The notes under the pieces: model-generated
Seen by the model: only the letters and a program-made list of their open reading frames with translations
Databases searched by the model: none
What the model was told of the DNA's origin: nothing
NCBI RefSeq assembly: GCF_023283535.1
Contig: NZ_JAKILT010000014.1
Coordinates: 1-64,000 of the forward strand
Reading direction: 5' to 3'
Length of the DNA stretch: 64,000 bases
Origin: Shewanella sairae
GTDB taxonomy: Bacteria > Pseudomonadota > Gammaproteobacteria > Enterobacterales > Shewanellaceae
In this document: positions 17,999 to 26,951 of the stretch, one piece after another
Numbering within the stretch: the stretch's first letter is position 1
Layout: each line of letters begins with the position of its first letter
Position numbers and translations under genes: made by a program

Positions 17999-19396
17999 AT
18001 GTCACCGCACAAAAAAGCACTCTTTTGCTTCAGCAATGATTTAAGGTTAAGCGATAACCAAGCGCTAAATTATGTACTGCAGCAATGTGAGTCTGTTGCC
18101 TTGGTTTATATCTTCAACCCACAAGACTTTATTGCTCAGCGCTATCATCAAGCCTCGCTAGGAAAGCACCGCCTAAATTTTATTATCAACAGCCTGCTGG
18201 ATCTTGAGCAGCAATTACGCGCACAAGGCCACCAGTTACAGATCTTGTTGGGAGATCCTGTGACTGTATTGTCTGAGCTAATCAATAATGAAGCTTTTAG
18301 TCTGGTGGGATACACAGCATCAGTGGGGGCTGAGGAACAAAGTCGTTGGCATAAATTAGCATCTGCATGGAGCGGGGCAGAAAACGTTAATCGTAAAGTC
18401 AATTTTCTTGCCAATTGGAACAACAGTTTATTTAGTGCTGAGCAAATAAGCTCGCTTGCTGATGCGTTTAGCAGTTTTTCTTGTTTTCGTCGCAAGGTCG
18501 AAAAGTCTTTGCTAACCGTTGCCATGCCTTGTGAAACTTGGCCACAGCGCCGAGTAAAGCCATTGGACTTATCTTTGGCATCACAGCGTTTTAAAGTTAG
18601 TGACGCTTGGCTATCTGACAATAGTGCTGCGGCTAGCACTCCTTTTAAAGCGGGCGAGCAAGCAGCACAAGCACATTTAACTCAATACTTTTTAACCTCA
18701 CTGCCTCATAGCTATAAAGCCACTCGTAATACATTCGATGGCTTTGACAATTCAACCAAATTTAGTCCCTATCTTGCTCAGGGTAATTTATCTGCTCGGC
18801 AGATATGGAACGCACTTAAACACTTTGAATTAGATCAAGGGTCAAGTGATTCAAGCTATTGGATAGGCTTCGAACTGCTATGGCGCGAGTATTTTCATTG
18901 GTTAGCGCTGCGTATGGGTAAAGCGCTGTTTCAGTTTAAAGGTTTAGCTGCTGCAGCGCCGTTAACCAGTTATTTTCCTGAGCGCTTTACCAAATGGTGT
19001 AGTGGCTGTACGCCATATCCATTAGTTAATGCGTGTATGAAACAGCTTAATGCCACCGGCTATATGTCTAATCGAGGCCGGCAGATTGTCGCTAGTTGCT
19101 TGGTTAATGAGTTAGGTCTTGATTGGCGCTATGGCGCTGCTTATTTCGAGCTGCAGTTGGTTGATTATGATGTGGCGTCTAATTGGGGCAATTGGCAATA
19201 CATAGCTGGTGTTGGCGTCGATCCTCGCGGCGGTCGGCAGTTTAATCTACAAAAACAAACAGAGATTTATGATCCTGCAGGCGAGTTTATTGCCAAGTGG
19301 CAGGGAGAGGTTAATAGCAGCCAAGCGCTAGACTCAGTTGATGCTGCTGATTGGCCTTTGCAAGCTGAAACGCTACTGGCTAAATCGGAGGCCTAG
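17999..19396 (+). CDS. cry: Cryptochrome DASH (photolyase family)
   Basis: A 465-residue flavoprotein of the CRY-DASH branch, which binds FAD and an antenna cofactor and repairs pyrimidine dimers mainly in single-stranded DNA or acts as a light sensor. The N-terminal antenna domain begins LFCFSNDLRLSDNQAL. The FAD domain carries TKFSPYLAQGNLSARQIW, ELLWREYFHWLALRMG, the ATGYMSNRGRQIVASCLVNEL block and the DYDVASNWGNWQYIAGVGVDPRGGRQFN block, all typical of DASH proteins. It is the first gene of a tight operon with DUF2256, a second photolyase and a flavin reductase. Confidence 0.9.
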   Translation: MSPHKKALFCFSNDLRLSDNQALNYVLQQCESVALVYIFNPQDFIAQRYHQASLGKHRLNFIINSLLDLEQQLRAQGHQLQILLGDPVTVLSELINNEAFSLVGYTASVGAEEQSRWHKLASAWSGAENVNRKVNFLANWNNSLFSAEQISSLADAFSSFSCFRRKVEKSLLTVAMPCETWPQRRVKPLDLSLASQRFKVSDAWLSDNSAAASTPFKAGEQAAQAHLTQYFLTSLPHSYKATRNTFDGFDNSTKFSPYLAQGNLSARQIWNALKHFELDQGSSDSSYWIGFELLWREYFHWLALRMGKALFQFKGLAAAAPLTSYFPERFTKWCSGCTPYPLVNACMKQLNATGYMSNRGRQIVASCLVNELGLDWRYGAAYFELQLVDYDVASNWGNWQYIAGVGVDPRGGRQFNLQKQTEIYDPAGEFIAKWQGEVNSSQALDSVDAADWPLQAETLLAKSEA

Positions 19397-19564
19397 TTGA
19401 GTCACTCAAAGCTTGAGTCAAAAGTATGCCTGGTGTGCTTAAGGCCATTTAATTGGCGTAAAAAGTGGCGCAAAGATTGGGAGCAAGTGAAGTATTGCTC
19501 CAAGCGCTGCGCAGGCCAAAAATCTAGACTAGCTAACACTGAGACTGACAAGGAGAGTGCATGA
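19397..19564 (+). CDS. DUF2256 zinc-ribbon-like protein of the photolyase operon
   Basis: A 55-residue gene starting with TTG directly after the cryptochrome stop, with GGAGG five bases upstream, and ending in TGA that overlaps the ATG of the next gene (ATGA). It carries the DUF2256 pattern: Cys11-x2-Cys14, RPFNWRKKW, then YCSKRC with Cys34 and Cys38, a likely zinc-binding knuckle. The family is commonly encoded beside cryptochrome/photolyase genes; its function is unknown. The coupling at both ends suggests it is made in step with both photolyases. Confidence 0.85.
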   Translation: MSHSKLESKVCLVCLRPFNWRKKWRKDWEQVKYCSKRCAGQKSRLANTETDKESA

Positions 19565-21210
19565 GCGATCACCCGTCTGTAAAAAGGTTGCGGCTAATAT
19601 TGGGCGACCAACTCAATGCTGCTCACTCTTGGTACCAACAGCAAGATGACGATACCTTGTATGTGATTGCTGAGCTAAAGCAAGAAACAGACTATGCCAA
19701 GCACCACGTGCAAAAGGTTTGTGCTTTTTTTGCTGCCATGCAGGCATTTGCATTAGCCCTGCAGACAGCTGGGCATAAGGTGTTGCACTTAACACTCGAT
19801 GACACCACAAAGTATCAAGATTTACCTGCTTTGCTAACAGAGTTAATGAGTCAATATCAGATTAGCGAGTTTCAGTATCAGTTACCTGATGAATACCGTT
19901 TACGCCAGCAGCTATCGCTGTTTTGTCGCCAGCTACCTATTCCTTTTATGGCGTTTGAAACTGAGCATTTTTACTTGTCAGACTCGGAGTTAAAGGATTA
20001 CTTCTCTCAGGGCAAAAAACATCGTTTAGAGCATTTCTATCGCAAGCTGCGTCGCCGCTTTGATCTATTAATGCAAGGTAATGAACCTGCTGGTGGGCAG
20101 TGGAATTATGATGCTGAAAATCGGCAAAAACTTAAAGCCGCGGATTTTGCAGCTGTACCAACGCCATTGACGTTTACTAACGATGTTAGCGATATTTTAA
20201 GCCGACTTAAGCGTCATAATGTTAAAACCATTGGCCTTGCTCATGCTGCATTGTTGTGGCCGGTAAGCCGTCATCAAGCTAATGAGTTACTCCAATATTT
20301 TTGTCGTCACTGTTTAGTCAATTTTGGTCGCTTTCAAGATGCGATGACCCATGAGTTAGACACGGCCGCAGCACCTGTTAATGGCGAGTTAGCGCTAGCG
20401 CCTGCTCCAGACAGCAAAGTCGAACAAGTCACGATTGCAGAATACAAAAAGCAGTGGAGCCTGTATCACTCGCGGTTGTCGTTTGCGCTCAATGCCAAAA
20501 TGTTAAGCCCGCAGCACGTCGTCGATACCGCTATTGCCACTTATCAGCAAGCTGATGGTGCGATTACCTTGGCGCAAATTGAGGGTTTTGTCCGGCAAAT
20601 TCTAGGTTGGCGTGAATTTATCAGAGGGGTTTATTGGGCAAATATGCCTGAGTACGCCAGCTTGAATCATCTTGGCGCTAGGCGAAAGTTACCGAGCTGG
20701 TTTTGGAGTGGTAATACCAAAATGAACTGTATGCAGCACGCGATAAAACAATCCCTTGATTATGCTTACGCTCACCACATTCAGCGCTTAATGGTAACCG
20801 GAAACTTTTGCTTAATCGCGGGTATTGATCCCGATGAGGTTGACGCTTGGTATCTGGGCATTTATATCGACGCTATTGAGTGGGTCGAGATGCCCAATAC
20901 CCGTGGTATGAGTCAGTTTGCCGATGGCGGCATTGTGGGCTCCAAAGCGTATGCTGCAAGCGGTAACTACATCAATAAAATGAGTGATTACTGCAGTGGT
21001 TGTCAGTACGAGGTGAAACAAAGTCACAGCGATAATGCTTGTCCGCTAAATGCACTTTATTGGCATTTTATGCAGCAACATATTGATGATTTTAAGGGCA
21101 ATCCACGTACGCGTATGGTTTATGCCAACTGGCTAAAAAAGCCGCCTGAAGCACAGCAACTTATTTTACAACGTGCTGAGTATTTGATTCGAAATATCGA
21201 TAATTTATAA
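19561..21210 (+). CDS. Iron-sulfur bacterial photolyase/cryptochrome (PhrB type)
   Basis: A 549-residue protein of the FeS-BCP group, whose studied member, Agrobacterium PhrB, repairs (6-4) photoproducts using FAD, a lumazine antenna and a [4Fe-4S] cluster. The start [16 protein letters not shown] is typical. Four cysteines, 390, 478, 481 and 494, have exactly the spacing (88, 3, 13) of the PhrB cluster ligands 350/438/441/454. The FAD-domain block [17 protein letters not shown] is present. It is translationally coupled to the DUF2256 gene. Confidence 0.9.
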   Translation: MSDHPSVKRLRLILGDQLNAAHSWYQQQDDDTLYVIAELKQETDYAKHHVQKVCAFFAAMQAFALALQTAGHKVLHLTLDDTTKYQDLPALLTELMSQYQISEFQYQLPDEYRLRQQLSLFCRQLPIPFMAFETEHFYLSDSELKDYFSQGKKHRLEHFYRKLRRRFDLLMQGNEPAGGQWNYDAENRQKLKAADFAAVPTPLTFTNDVSDILSRLKRHNVKTIGLAHAALLWPVSRHQANELLQYFCRHCLVNFGRFQDAMTHELDTAAAPVNGELALAPAPDSKVEQVTIAEYKKQWSLYHSRLSFALNAKMLSPQHVVDTAIATYQQADGAITLAQIEGFVRQILGWREFIRGVYWANMPEYASLNHLGARRKLPSWFWSGNTKMNCMQHAIKQSLDYAYAHHIQRLMVTGNFCLIAGIDPDEVDAWYLGIYIDAIEWVEMPNTRGMSQFADGGIVGSKAYAASGNYINKMSDYCSGCQYEVKQSHSDNACPLNALYWHFMQQHIDDFKGNPRTRMVYANWLKKPPEAQQLILQRAEYLIRNIDNL

Positions 21211-21222
21211 GGATATTGATAA

Positions 21223-21870
21223 ATGAAACATATTAATTTTGCTGATATTGAGCAGATGGAACAGCGTAGCCGGGCACGCTTAATCAACAGTTTGTCTGGA
21301 TTTAAAAGCGCCAATTTAGTCGCAACGATAAGTGAAGAGGGGCATAGCAATGTGGCGATTATTAGCTCGTGTTTTCATCTCGGTGCTAGCCCTGCATTGA
21401 TGGGGATGGTTATTCGCCCCGATAGTGTGCCTCGCGATACGCTAAGCAATATTGAGCAAATGGGCTGCTATACCATTAACCATGTATCAGCCAATATTTA
21501 TCGTCAGGCGCATCAGACTTCAGCGCGTTATGCTGCAGAGGTGTCTGAGTTCGATAAAGTCGGTCTATCAGCTGAATTTGTTGCTGGTATTGAGGCGCCT
21601 TTTGTTGCGCAAAGTCAGCTTAAATTTTCGCTTGAACTGAGAGAAATAATGCCGCTAGCAATTAACGGTACAATCTTAGTGATAGGCGAAATTACTCATA
21701 TTATGGTGGATGAGTCAGGCCTAAAAGAAGATGGTTATATTGATATTGAAGCGCTGGAAAGTGTTGCCGTATCAGGGCTTGATAGCTATCACCAAACCCA
21801 AAGATTGGCGCGCTTAAGTTATGCTAAACCTGATAAGGCCTTGGTGACATTGCCGATAGATGGCCATTAA
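21223..21870 (+). CDS. Flavin reductase / FMN-binding split-barrel protein
   Basis: A 215-residue protein of the flavin-reductase-like split-barrel fold (SNVAIISSCFHLGASPALMGMVIRP, then RDTLSNIEQMGCYTINHV). It begins 12 bases after the photolyase stop with AAGGA upstream, so it is the last gene of the photolyase operon. A role in supplying or reducing flavin for the photolyases is suggested by position only. It could instead be an independent oxidoreductase. Confidence 0.8.
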   Translation: MKHINFADIEQMEQRSRARLINSLSGFKSANLVATISEEGHSNVAIISSCFHLGASPALMGMVIRPDSVPRDTLSNIEQMGCYTINHVSANIYRQAHQTSARYAAEVSEFDKVGLSAEFVAGIEAPFVAQSQLKFSLELREIMPLAINGTILVIGEITHIMVDESGLKEDGYIDIEALESVAVSGLDSYHQTQRLARLSYAKPDKALVTLPIDGH

Positions 21871-21906
21871 TCGCCAGCTGTTTAATTAGCGCTAGCTTAA
21901 CTAAAT

Positions 21907-21920
21907 TTGATCTACATCAG
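21907..21920 (+). promoter_or_regulatory. FNR-like box before the small membrane protein gene
   Basis: TTGATCTACATCAG matches the FNR consensus at nine of ten fixed positions. It ends 66 bases before the chosen start of the next gene, a spacing suitable for activation near -41. Confidence 0.55.
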
Positions 21921-21986
21921 TTTAAAAAACACCATGTCGCCATAATCATACATTGTCTAGTGTACAAGGTTGATTGTAGGGAGCGC

Positions 21987-22235
21987 ATGGTGTCAGGTAG
22001 CCAAGTCACAGACCAAAAGCTGATCTTAATCCTTAAAACCTGCATTAGCATTGGGTTGTGTCTTATTATACTGGGGATCTACCTGCATAATTTTAACGCA
22101 ACCGTGCATGCGATGGGCGTGCAGGGGATCGTCATTAGCGCCATGTGTGTCGCCTTTGGCATGGTGTTGTCACTGCCCACCAAAATGTACCTCACCTTTA
22201 TTTTGGTTAAACGCGAAGCCGATAATAACCAATAA
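21987..22235 (+). CDS. Small two-pass membrane protein
   Basis: An 82-residue protein with two hydrophobic segments (LILILKTCISIGLCLIILGI and GIVISAMCVAFGMVLSL) and the tail YLTFILVKREADNNQ. I chose ATG 21987, just after AGGGAG; a GTG at 21990 or a GTG at 21960 are alternatives. Family not recognised. The FNR-like box upstream suggests expression under low oxygen (inference). 22236-22478 has no gene. Confidence 0.65.
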   Translation: MVSGSQVTDQKLILILKTCISIGLCLIILGIYLHNFNATVHAMGVQGIVISAMCVAFGMVLSLPTKMYLTFILVKREADNNQ

Positions 22236-22478
22236 GTTAGCCTCTATTGTGAATCCATACTTAAGCGATTAAGCATTTAATAGCCAGTAACTAATTAGCC
22301 TTAATCAGCGCATTTAGTTAATTAACCCAAGACTAATGCGCCAAAAACACCGATAATTCTCCCAATACGTTTATTTAGCCTTAACAATCGTTGAGTAACA
22401 TGCTCATTACTGAGCAAACAACTCATAAACTAGACTTGTTCTTTAGGCGCGCTCGCAACAAAGTGGAAATCATATTCA

Positions 22479-24671
22479 ATGGAAATCAAAGTTAACTTTC
22501 TCGATAATTTGAGATTAGAAGCCAAGTTCGACGACTTTACCGTCACCGCCGATCAGCCAATCCGTTATAAAGGCGATGGCTCAGCACCGAGTCCATTTGA
22601 TTACTTCTTAGCATCATCTGCTTTGTGTGCGGCTTACTTTATCAAGGTGTATTGTAAGGCTCGCGATATTCCAACTGAAAACATTCGTTTGTCGCAAAAC
22701 AATATCGTTGATCCTGAAGATCGTTATAACCAGATCTTCCAAATCCAAGTTGAATTGCCAGACGATATTTCTGACAAAGATCGCCAAGGCATTTTGCGCT
22801 CGATTGAGCGTTGTACCGTTAAAAAAGTGGTGCAAACTGGCCCAGAATTTAAGATTGAAACCGTTGAAAACCTAGATGCAGACGCTAATGCGATGCTAAT
22901 GGGTCAAAGCGACAGCGATGCTAGCACTTATATCTTAGGTAAAGACTTACCGCTTGAGCAAACCATTGCCAACATGACTGGCATGCTAGCCGACTTAGGC
23001 ATGAAGATTGAGATCTCATCATGGCGCAATATCGTGCCAAACGTGTGGTCACTGCATATTCGTGATGCGGCATCACCTATGTGTTTCACTAACGGTAAAG
23101 GTGCAACCAAAGAGAGCGCGCTTTGTTCTGCACTGGGCGAGTTTATCGAACGTCTAAACTGCAACTTCTTCTACAACGACCAGTTCTTTGGTGAAGAGAT
23201 TGCTAACAGTGAATTTGTGCATTACCCAAATGAAAAGTGGTTCGCACTCACTGACGATGACTCACTGCCAACTGGCATTCTTGATGAATATTGTCTTGAG
23301 ATCTACAACCCAGAAGGCGAACTTGCAGGCTCTAACCTGATTGATACTAACTCAGGCAATATCGACCGCGGCATTTGCAGTATTCCATATACTCGTCACT
23401 CAGACGGTGAAACGGTTTACTTCCCATCAAACCTGATTGAGAACTTGTTCTTAAGTAACGGTATGAGCGCGGGTAACAATATCCAAGAAGCGCAGGTTCA
23501 GTGTCTGTCAGAGATCTTTGAGCGTGCAGTTAAACGCCAAATCATCGAGCAAGAAATTATCCTGCCAGAAGTGCCAATGAGCGTACTTGAAAAGTACCCA
23601 AGTATTCTTGCCGGTATTAACGGTCTGGAAGAGCAGGGCTTCCCAGTTGTTGTTAAAGATGCATCATTAGGCGGTCAATTCCCAGTGATGTGTGTGACCC
23701 TAATGAACCCGAAAACTGGCGGTGTATTTGCTTCATTTGGCGCACACCCAAGCTTTGAAGTGGCATTAGAGCGCAGCTTAACTGAGCTATTGCAAGGTCG
23801 TAGCTTCGAAGGCTTAAACGATGTACCAAAGCCAACTTTTAACAGCATGGCAGTCACTGAGCCTGAAAACTTTGTGGAACACTTTATTGATTCAACTGGT
23901 GTAATTTCATGGCGCTTCTTCAGCAGCAATGCTGAGTTTGATTTCTGCGAGTGGGATTTCTCTGGTACTAACCAAGAAGAAGCTGACAGCTTATTTGGTA
24001 TTTTGGCCGATTTAGGTAAAGAGGTGTATACCGCAGAATTTGACCAACTTGGCGCATCAGCTTGCCGCATGTTGGTACCAGACTTCTCTGAAGTGTACCC
24101 AGTTGATGACTTGATTTGGGATAACACCAACAAGGCGCTGGAGTACCGCGAAGATATTCTTAATCTGCACTCGCTTTCTGATGAAGAGCTAGTAAATTTA
24201 GTTAACCGCCTAGAAGAAAGCCAGCTAGATAACTACACTGACATCCGCACCATGATTGGTATCGTGTTTGATGAAAACACAGTCTGGGGTCAGCTAACGA
24301 TTATTGAGCTTAAGATCTTAATCTATCTAGCACTGGGCGCAGCAGAAGAGGCGATGGAGCTAGTCGACAGTTTCCTACAGTTTAACGACAACACGGTTGA
24401 GCGTGGCTTGTTCTATCAAGCGGTTAGCGCAGTACTTGAAGTGGAAATGGACGAAGAGCTTGAGCTTGAACACTTTATCCATAACTTCAACCGTATGTTC
24501 GGCATCGATGTGATGCAAAACGTTGTGGGCACAGTTAGCGGTGAAGTGCGTTTCTACGGCTTAACTAAAACAAGTATGGCACTTGAAGGCATTGAGCCAC
24601 ACTTACGCTTAATTGAAAGCTACAAGAAGCTGCATAGCGCTCGCGCTAAAGTGGCAAACATGGCTAAATAA
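22479..24671 (+). CDS. ycaO: OsmC-YcaO fusion protein
   Basis: A 730-residue protein joining an OsmC-like domain (1-130) to a YcaO domain (about 150-580) and a helical C-terminal part. The OsmC part keeps both redox cysteines of the family, Cys50 (SSALC) and Cys112 (IERCTV). The YcaO part keeps the ATP-binding blocks KGATKESALCSALGEFIERL (207-226) and the later QVQCLSEIFERAVK. E. coli YcaO, shorter by about 140 residues, aids RimO-dependent methylthiolation of ribosomal protein S12; YcaO enzymes activate amides with ATP. Single gene with a strong terminator. Codon choice suggests good expression. Confidence 0.9.
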   Translation: MEIKVNFLDNLRLEAKFDDFTVTADQPIRYKGDGSAPSPFDYFLASSALCAAYFIKVYCKARDIPTENIRLSQNNIVDPEDRYNQIFQIQVELPDDISDKDRQGILRSIERCTVKKVVQTGPEFKIETVENLDADANAMLMGQSDSDASTYILGKDLPLEQTIANMTGMLADLGMKIEISSWRNIVPNVWSLHIRDAASPMCFTNGKGATKESALCSALGEFIERLNCNFFYNDQFFGEEIANSEFVHYPNEKWFALTDDDSLPTGILDEYCLEIYNPEGELAGSNLIDTNSGNIDRGICSIPYTRHSDGETVYFPSNLIENLFLSNGMSAGNNIQEAQVQCLSEIFERAVKRQIIEQEIILPEVPMSVLEKYPSILAGINGLEEQGFPVVVKDASLGGQFPVMCVTLMNPKTGGVFASFGAHPSFEVALERSLTELLQGRSFEGLNDVPKPTFNSMAVTEPENFVEHFIDSTGVISWRFFSSNAEFDFCEWDFSGTNQEEADSLFGILADLGKEVYTAEFDQLGASACRMLVPDFSEVYPVDDLIWDNTNKALEYREDILNLHSLSDEELVNLVNRLEESQLDNYTDIRTMIGIVFDENTVWGQLTIIELKILIYLALGAAEEAMELVDSFLQFNDNTVERGLFYQAVSAVLEVEMDEELELEHFIHNFNRMFGIDVMQNVVGTVSGEVRFYGLTKTSMALEGIEPHLRLIESYKKLHSARAKVANMAK

Positions 24672-24712
24672 CATGCGTTAAGCTGTTTTAACGAGATAAG
24701 TTATTAACCATT

Positions 24713-24750
24713 AAAAAGCGAACCTTGCTCATTCATAGGTTCGCTTTTTT
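24713..24750 (+). terminator. Intrinsic terminator of the OsmC-YcaO gene
   Basis: Stem AAAAAGCGAACCT / AGGTTCGCTTTTT with an 11-base loop and T run. Confidence 0.9.
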
Positions 24751-24795
24751 GTGGGCGTTATTATTGATTACCAGCAGCAATCGCTGCTCTGCAAT

Positions 24796-24847
24796 ACTAG
24801 CTCTTAAGACTAGCCCTTAACACTAGCCCTTAACACTAGCCTTCAAT
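24796..24847. repeat. Tandem 13-bp repeat, four units
   Basis: Four consecutive 13-base units beginning ACTAG; the second and third are identical (ACTAGCCCTTAAC), the first differs at two positions and the last is degenerate. It overlaps the end of the LysR gene, whose stop is inside the last unit. Confidence 0.8.
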
Positions 24848-25742
24848 CGGTAAACTTATCGGTAAAATAAGCCACCAAATAATCGATAAATGCCCGTACT
24901 CGCTGGGTTTGGTACTCACTAGCCTTATAAACCGCATACATAGGTAAGTTAGCTGCACTATAAGCGGGTAAAACTTGTTGTAGCTCTTGGTTAGCTAGCG
25001 CAGGTTCTACCATCCAACTCGGCAAGGCGGTAATGCCTTGGCCCATTTTAGCCATAGCTAATAGCATTTCTGCACTATCACTACTAAAAGCGCTATTTAC
25101 ATTCACTTTGCTGACTTGCTGGTGGTTATCGGTTAATTGCCAAGTGTTAGACAACGCGCTTAATGAATAGCTCAAGCACCGCTGTTGGGCTAAGTCGCTC
25201 GGTATGGTTATCTTTGCTTGGTGGGTTAAGTACTCTGCAGATGCGACGAGTATCGCCCGATTATTAAATAAAAAGCGTGCCTTATAGTTTGAGTCTGCAA
25301 GCTGGCTCACTCGCACAGCAATATCGGTATTAGTTTCGATTAAATCCACTAAGCGATCATTAACCGAGATATTGATCTTAAGCAGTGGGTGCAGCTGCAT
25401 AAACTGGCTTATCGGCTTGGCTAATAGGGTGGTTGCCATCGCGCTTGGTAACGACAAGCTTAACTCGCCGCTAACTTGATTCAACTCTTCCTTTAAGCGT
25501 GACTCGGTGTAACTCATTTCATCAAGCAGCTTATCGCAATAGCTAAGGTATTCTTTTCCTTGGCTGGTGAGGTTTACTTGCCGACTATTTCGGTGGAATA
25601 AGCTAAAGCCAATCCTATGCTCTAACCAAGCAATTCTTTTACTCACAGCACTTTGTGTCAGATTTAAATTTTCGGCCGCTGCGGTAAAACTGCCAAGCTG
25701 AGCGACGCGAATGAAAAGGCGCTGACAATCGTATTTATCCAT
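24843..25742 (-). CDS. LysR-type transcriptional regulator
   Basis: A 299-residue regulator: N-terminal winged helix (1-60, SFTAAAENLNLTQSAVSKRIAWLEHRIGFSLFHRNSRQV) and a periplasmic-binding-protein-like effector domain. It is divergent from the DoxX-like gene, the standard layout for a LysR protein controlling its neighbour; the target set may include the glyoxalase and reductase genes that follow. The effector is not predictable, though quinone or electrophile stress would fit the neighbours (inference). It ends inside a 13-bp tandem repeat. Confidence 0.9.
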   Translation of the reverse strand: MDKYDCQRLFIRVAQLGSFTAAAENLNLTQSAVSKRIAWLEHRIGFSLFHRNSRQVNLTSQGKEYLSYCDKLLDEMSYTESRLKEELNQVSGELSLSLPSAMATTLLAKPISQFMQLHPLLKINISVNDRLVDLIETNTDIAVRVSQLADSNYKARFLFNNRAILVASAEYLTHQAKITIPSDLAQQRCLSYSLSALSNTWQLTDNHQQVSKVNVNSAFSSDSAEMLLAMAKMGQGITALPSWMVEPALANQELQQVLPAYSAANLPMYAVYKASEYQTQRVRAFIDYLVAYFTDKFTD

Positions 25743-25803
25743 GCAGTTACCTACTAACTGATTAGGGCTTATATCCTTATTAGTTTACTTACTTAATTAA
25801 TGC

Positions 25804-25818
25804 ATTCCAAATAGGAAT
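25804..25818. promoter_or_regulatory. Candidate LysR binding site
   Basis: ATTCCAAATAGGAAT is a perfect 5-base inverted repeat with the T-N11-A form of LysR boxes, in the 157-bp region between the divergent LysR and DoxX-like genes. Confidence 0.5.
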
Positions 25819-25899
25819 CAGTATAAGTCTAATAAAGCTATTATTCTGCCTTGTCTGGAATGGTTAAATGTAAGTCTTACTTATGCGGAGAACAAAATA

Positions 25900-26271
25900 A
25901 TGACCTTAACTATTTCCTCGACAATATCTGCATTACTGATGGTATTTTTTATGTTTGCAGGCTCAATAAAATTAACTGGTTGGCAGAAGTTTATATTCGA
26001 AACCCAGCTCAATTTCTTTAAAAAGTATGGCTTAAATAGAGCGGCAATGTTTGCTGTCGGTATTATTGAATTTACAGCCGCACTGCTGTTATTAGCAGCT
26101 TTATGTTGGGGCGACCTTCAATGGCAAACCATAGGAGCAGGAATGATAGCGGTTACTTCTTTTGGTGCACTTGGGTTTCACTATCGATTTGATAAATGCA
26201 GCGATGCGATCCCTGCCGCAGTCACTTTGCTGCTAGCGCTAGCGCTAGCGCTGCTAACGCTTAACTTCTAA
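25900..26271 (+). CDS. DoxX-like small membrane protein
   Basis: A 123-residue protein with four hydrophobic segments. FAGSIKLTGW near the start and the FGALGFHYRFDKCSDAIPAAVTL region fit the DoxX family, whose members act with oxidoreductases or in redox stress in some bacteria. GCGGAG lies nine bases before the ATG. A GCTAGC hexamer repeats about three and a half times (26232-26252) and encodes the Leu-Ala run near the C-terminus. Its divergence from the LysR gene suggests it is that regulator's target. Confidence 0.75.
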   Translation: MTLTISSTISALLMVFFMFAGSIKLTGWQKFIFETQLNFFKKYGLNRAAMFAVGIIEFTAALLLLAALCWGDLQWQTIGAGMIAVTSFGALGFHYRFDKCSDAIPAAVTLLLALALALLTLNF

Positions 26272-26426
26272 TAACAACTGTTGATAACAAATAATTATAA
26301 TAATAAGAAAACATCATAATTATTTATCTGGATTTAATTGCCTTAATATAGCCTCCATAGATTGCTTACGCGGGAGTGATAATCATCCCTGCTAGCAAGA
26401 TCAGCGAATGTGTTTTGGAGCTAAAG

Positions 26427-26804
26427 ATGAAGTTTTTACACACCATGTTGCGTGTTGTTGATTTAGACAAATCAATTGAGTTTTACAACAAAGTGTTGGG
26501 TATGAAGGTACTTGAAAGAACAGACAACACTGAGTACCGCTACACCTTAGTGTTTGTTGGCTTTGAAGCTGGCGGCACCACAATCGAATTAACCCATAAC
26601 TGGGACACCAACAGCTATGAAAAAGGTACTGCATTTGGCCACTTGGCGTTAGGTACCGATGATATTTATGCTGCTTGCGATAAGATTACAGCGCTTGGCG
26701 GTAATGTGACTCGCGAACCGGGGCCGGTAAAAGGTGGCTCGACTCATATTGCCTTTATTACCGATCCTGATGGCTATCAAATTGAGCTTATTCAGCTTAG
26801 CTAG
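26427..26804 (+). CDS. gloA: Lactoylglutathione lyase (glyoxalase I)
   Basis: A 125-residue metalloenzyme that isomerises the methylglyoxal-glutathione adduct to S-lactoylglutathione. The metal ligands are all present: His5, Glu54, His72 and Glu120, matching His5/Glu56/His74/Glu122 of E. coli GloA. I chose the ATG at 26427 (GGAG upstream, and [13 protein letters not shown] is the usual start) rather than an in-frame ATG 51 bases earlier. It sits in a run of electrophile-related genes. Confidence 0.92.
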   Translation: MKFLHTMLRVVDLDKSIEFYNKVLGMKVLERTDNTEYRYTLVFVGFEAGGTTIELTHNWDTNSYEKGTAFGHLALGTDDIYAACDKITALGGNVTREPGPVKGGSTHIAFITDPDGYQIELIQLS

Positions 26805-26951
26805 TTGATTACGATAATTTATAGCTCAGGTTTCTCACGTTAGTTCATCGCACAGGTTTATCACTGTTATCAGAATTTAACCGCGCTCAGCAGACTGCTG
26901 AAGTTTTATATTATTTTTAGGCTGAGCAGCGTCGCTTAAGAGGAATTGAAA

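Noticed and set aside
24796..24847. Repeat array as a possible CRISPR
   Set aside because: Units are only 13 bases, contiguous, without spacers, and no cas gene is near.
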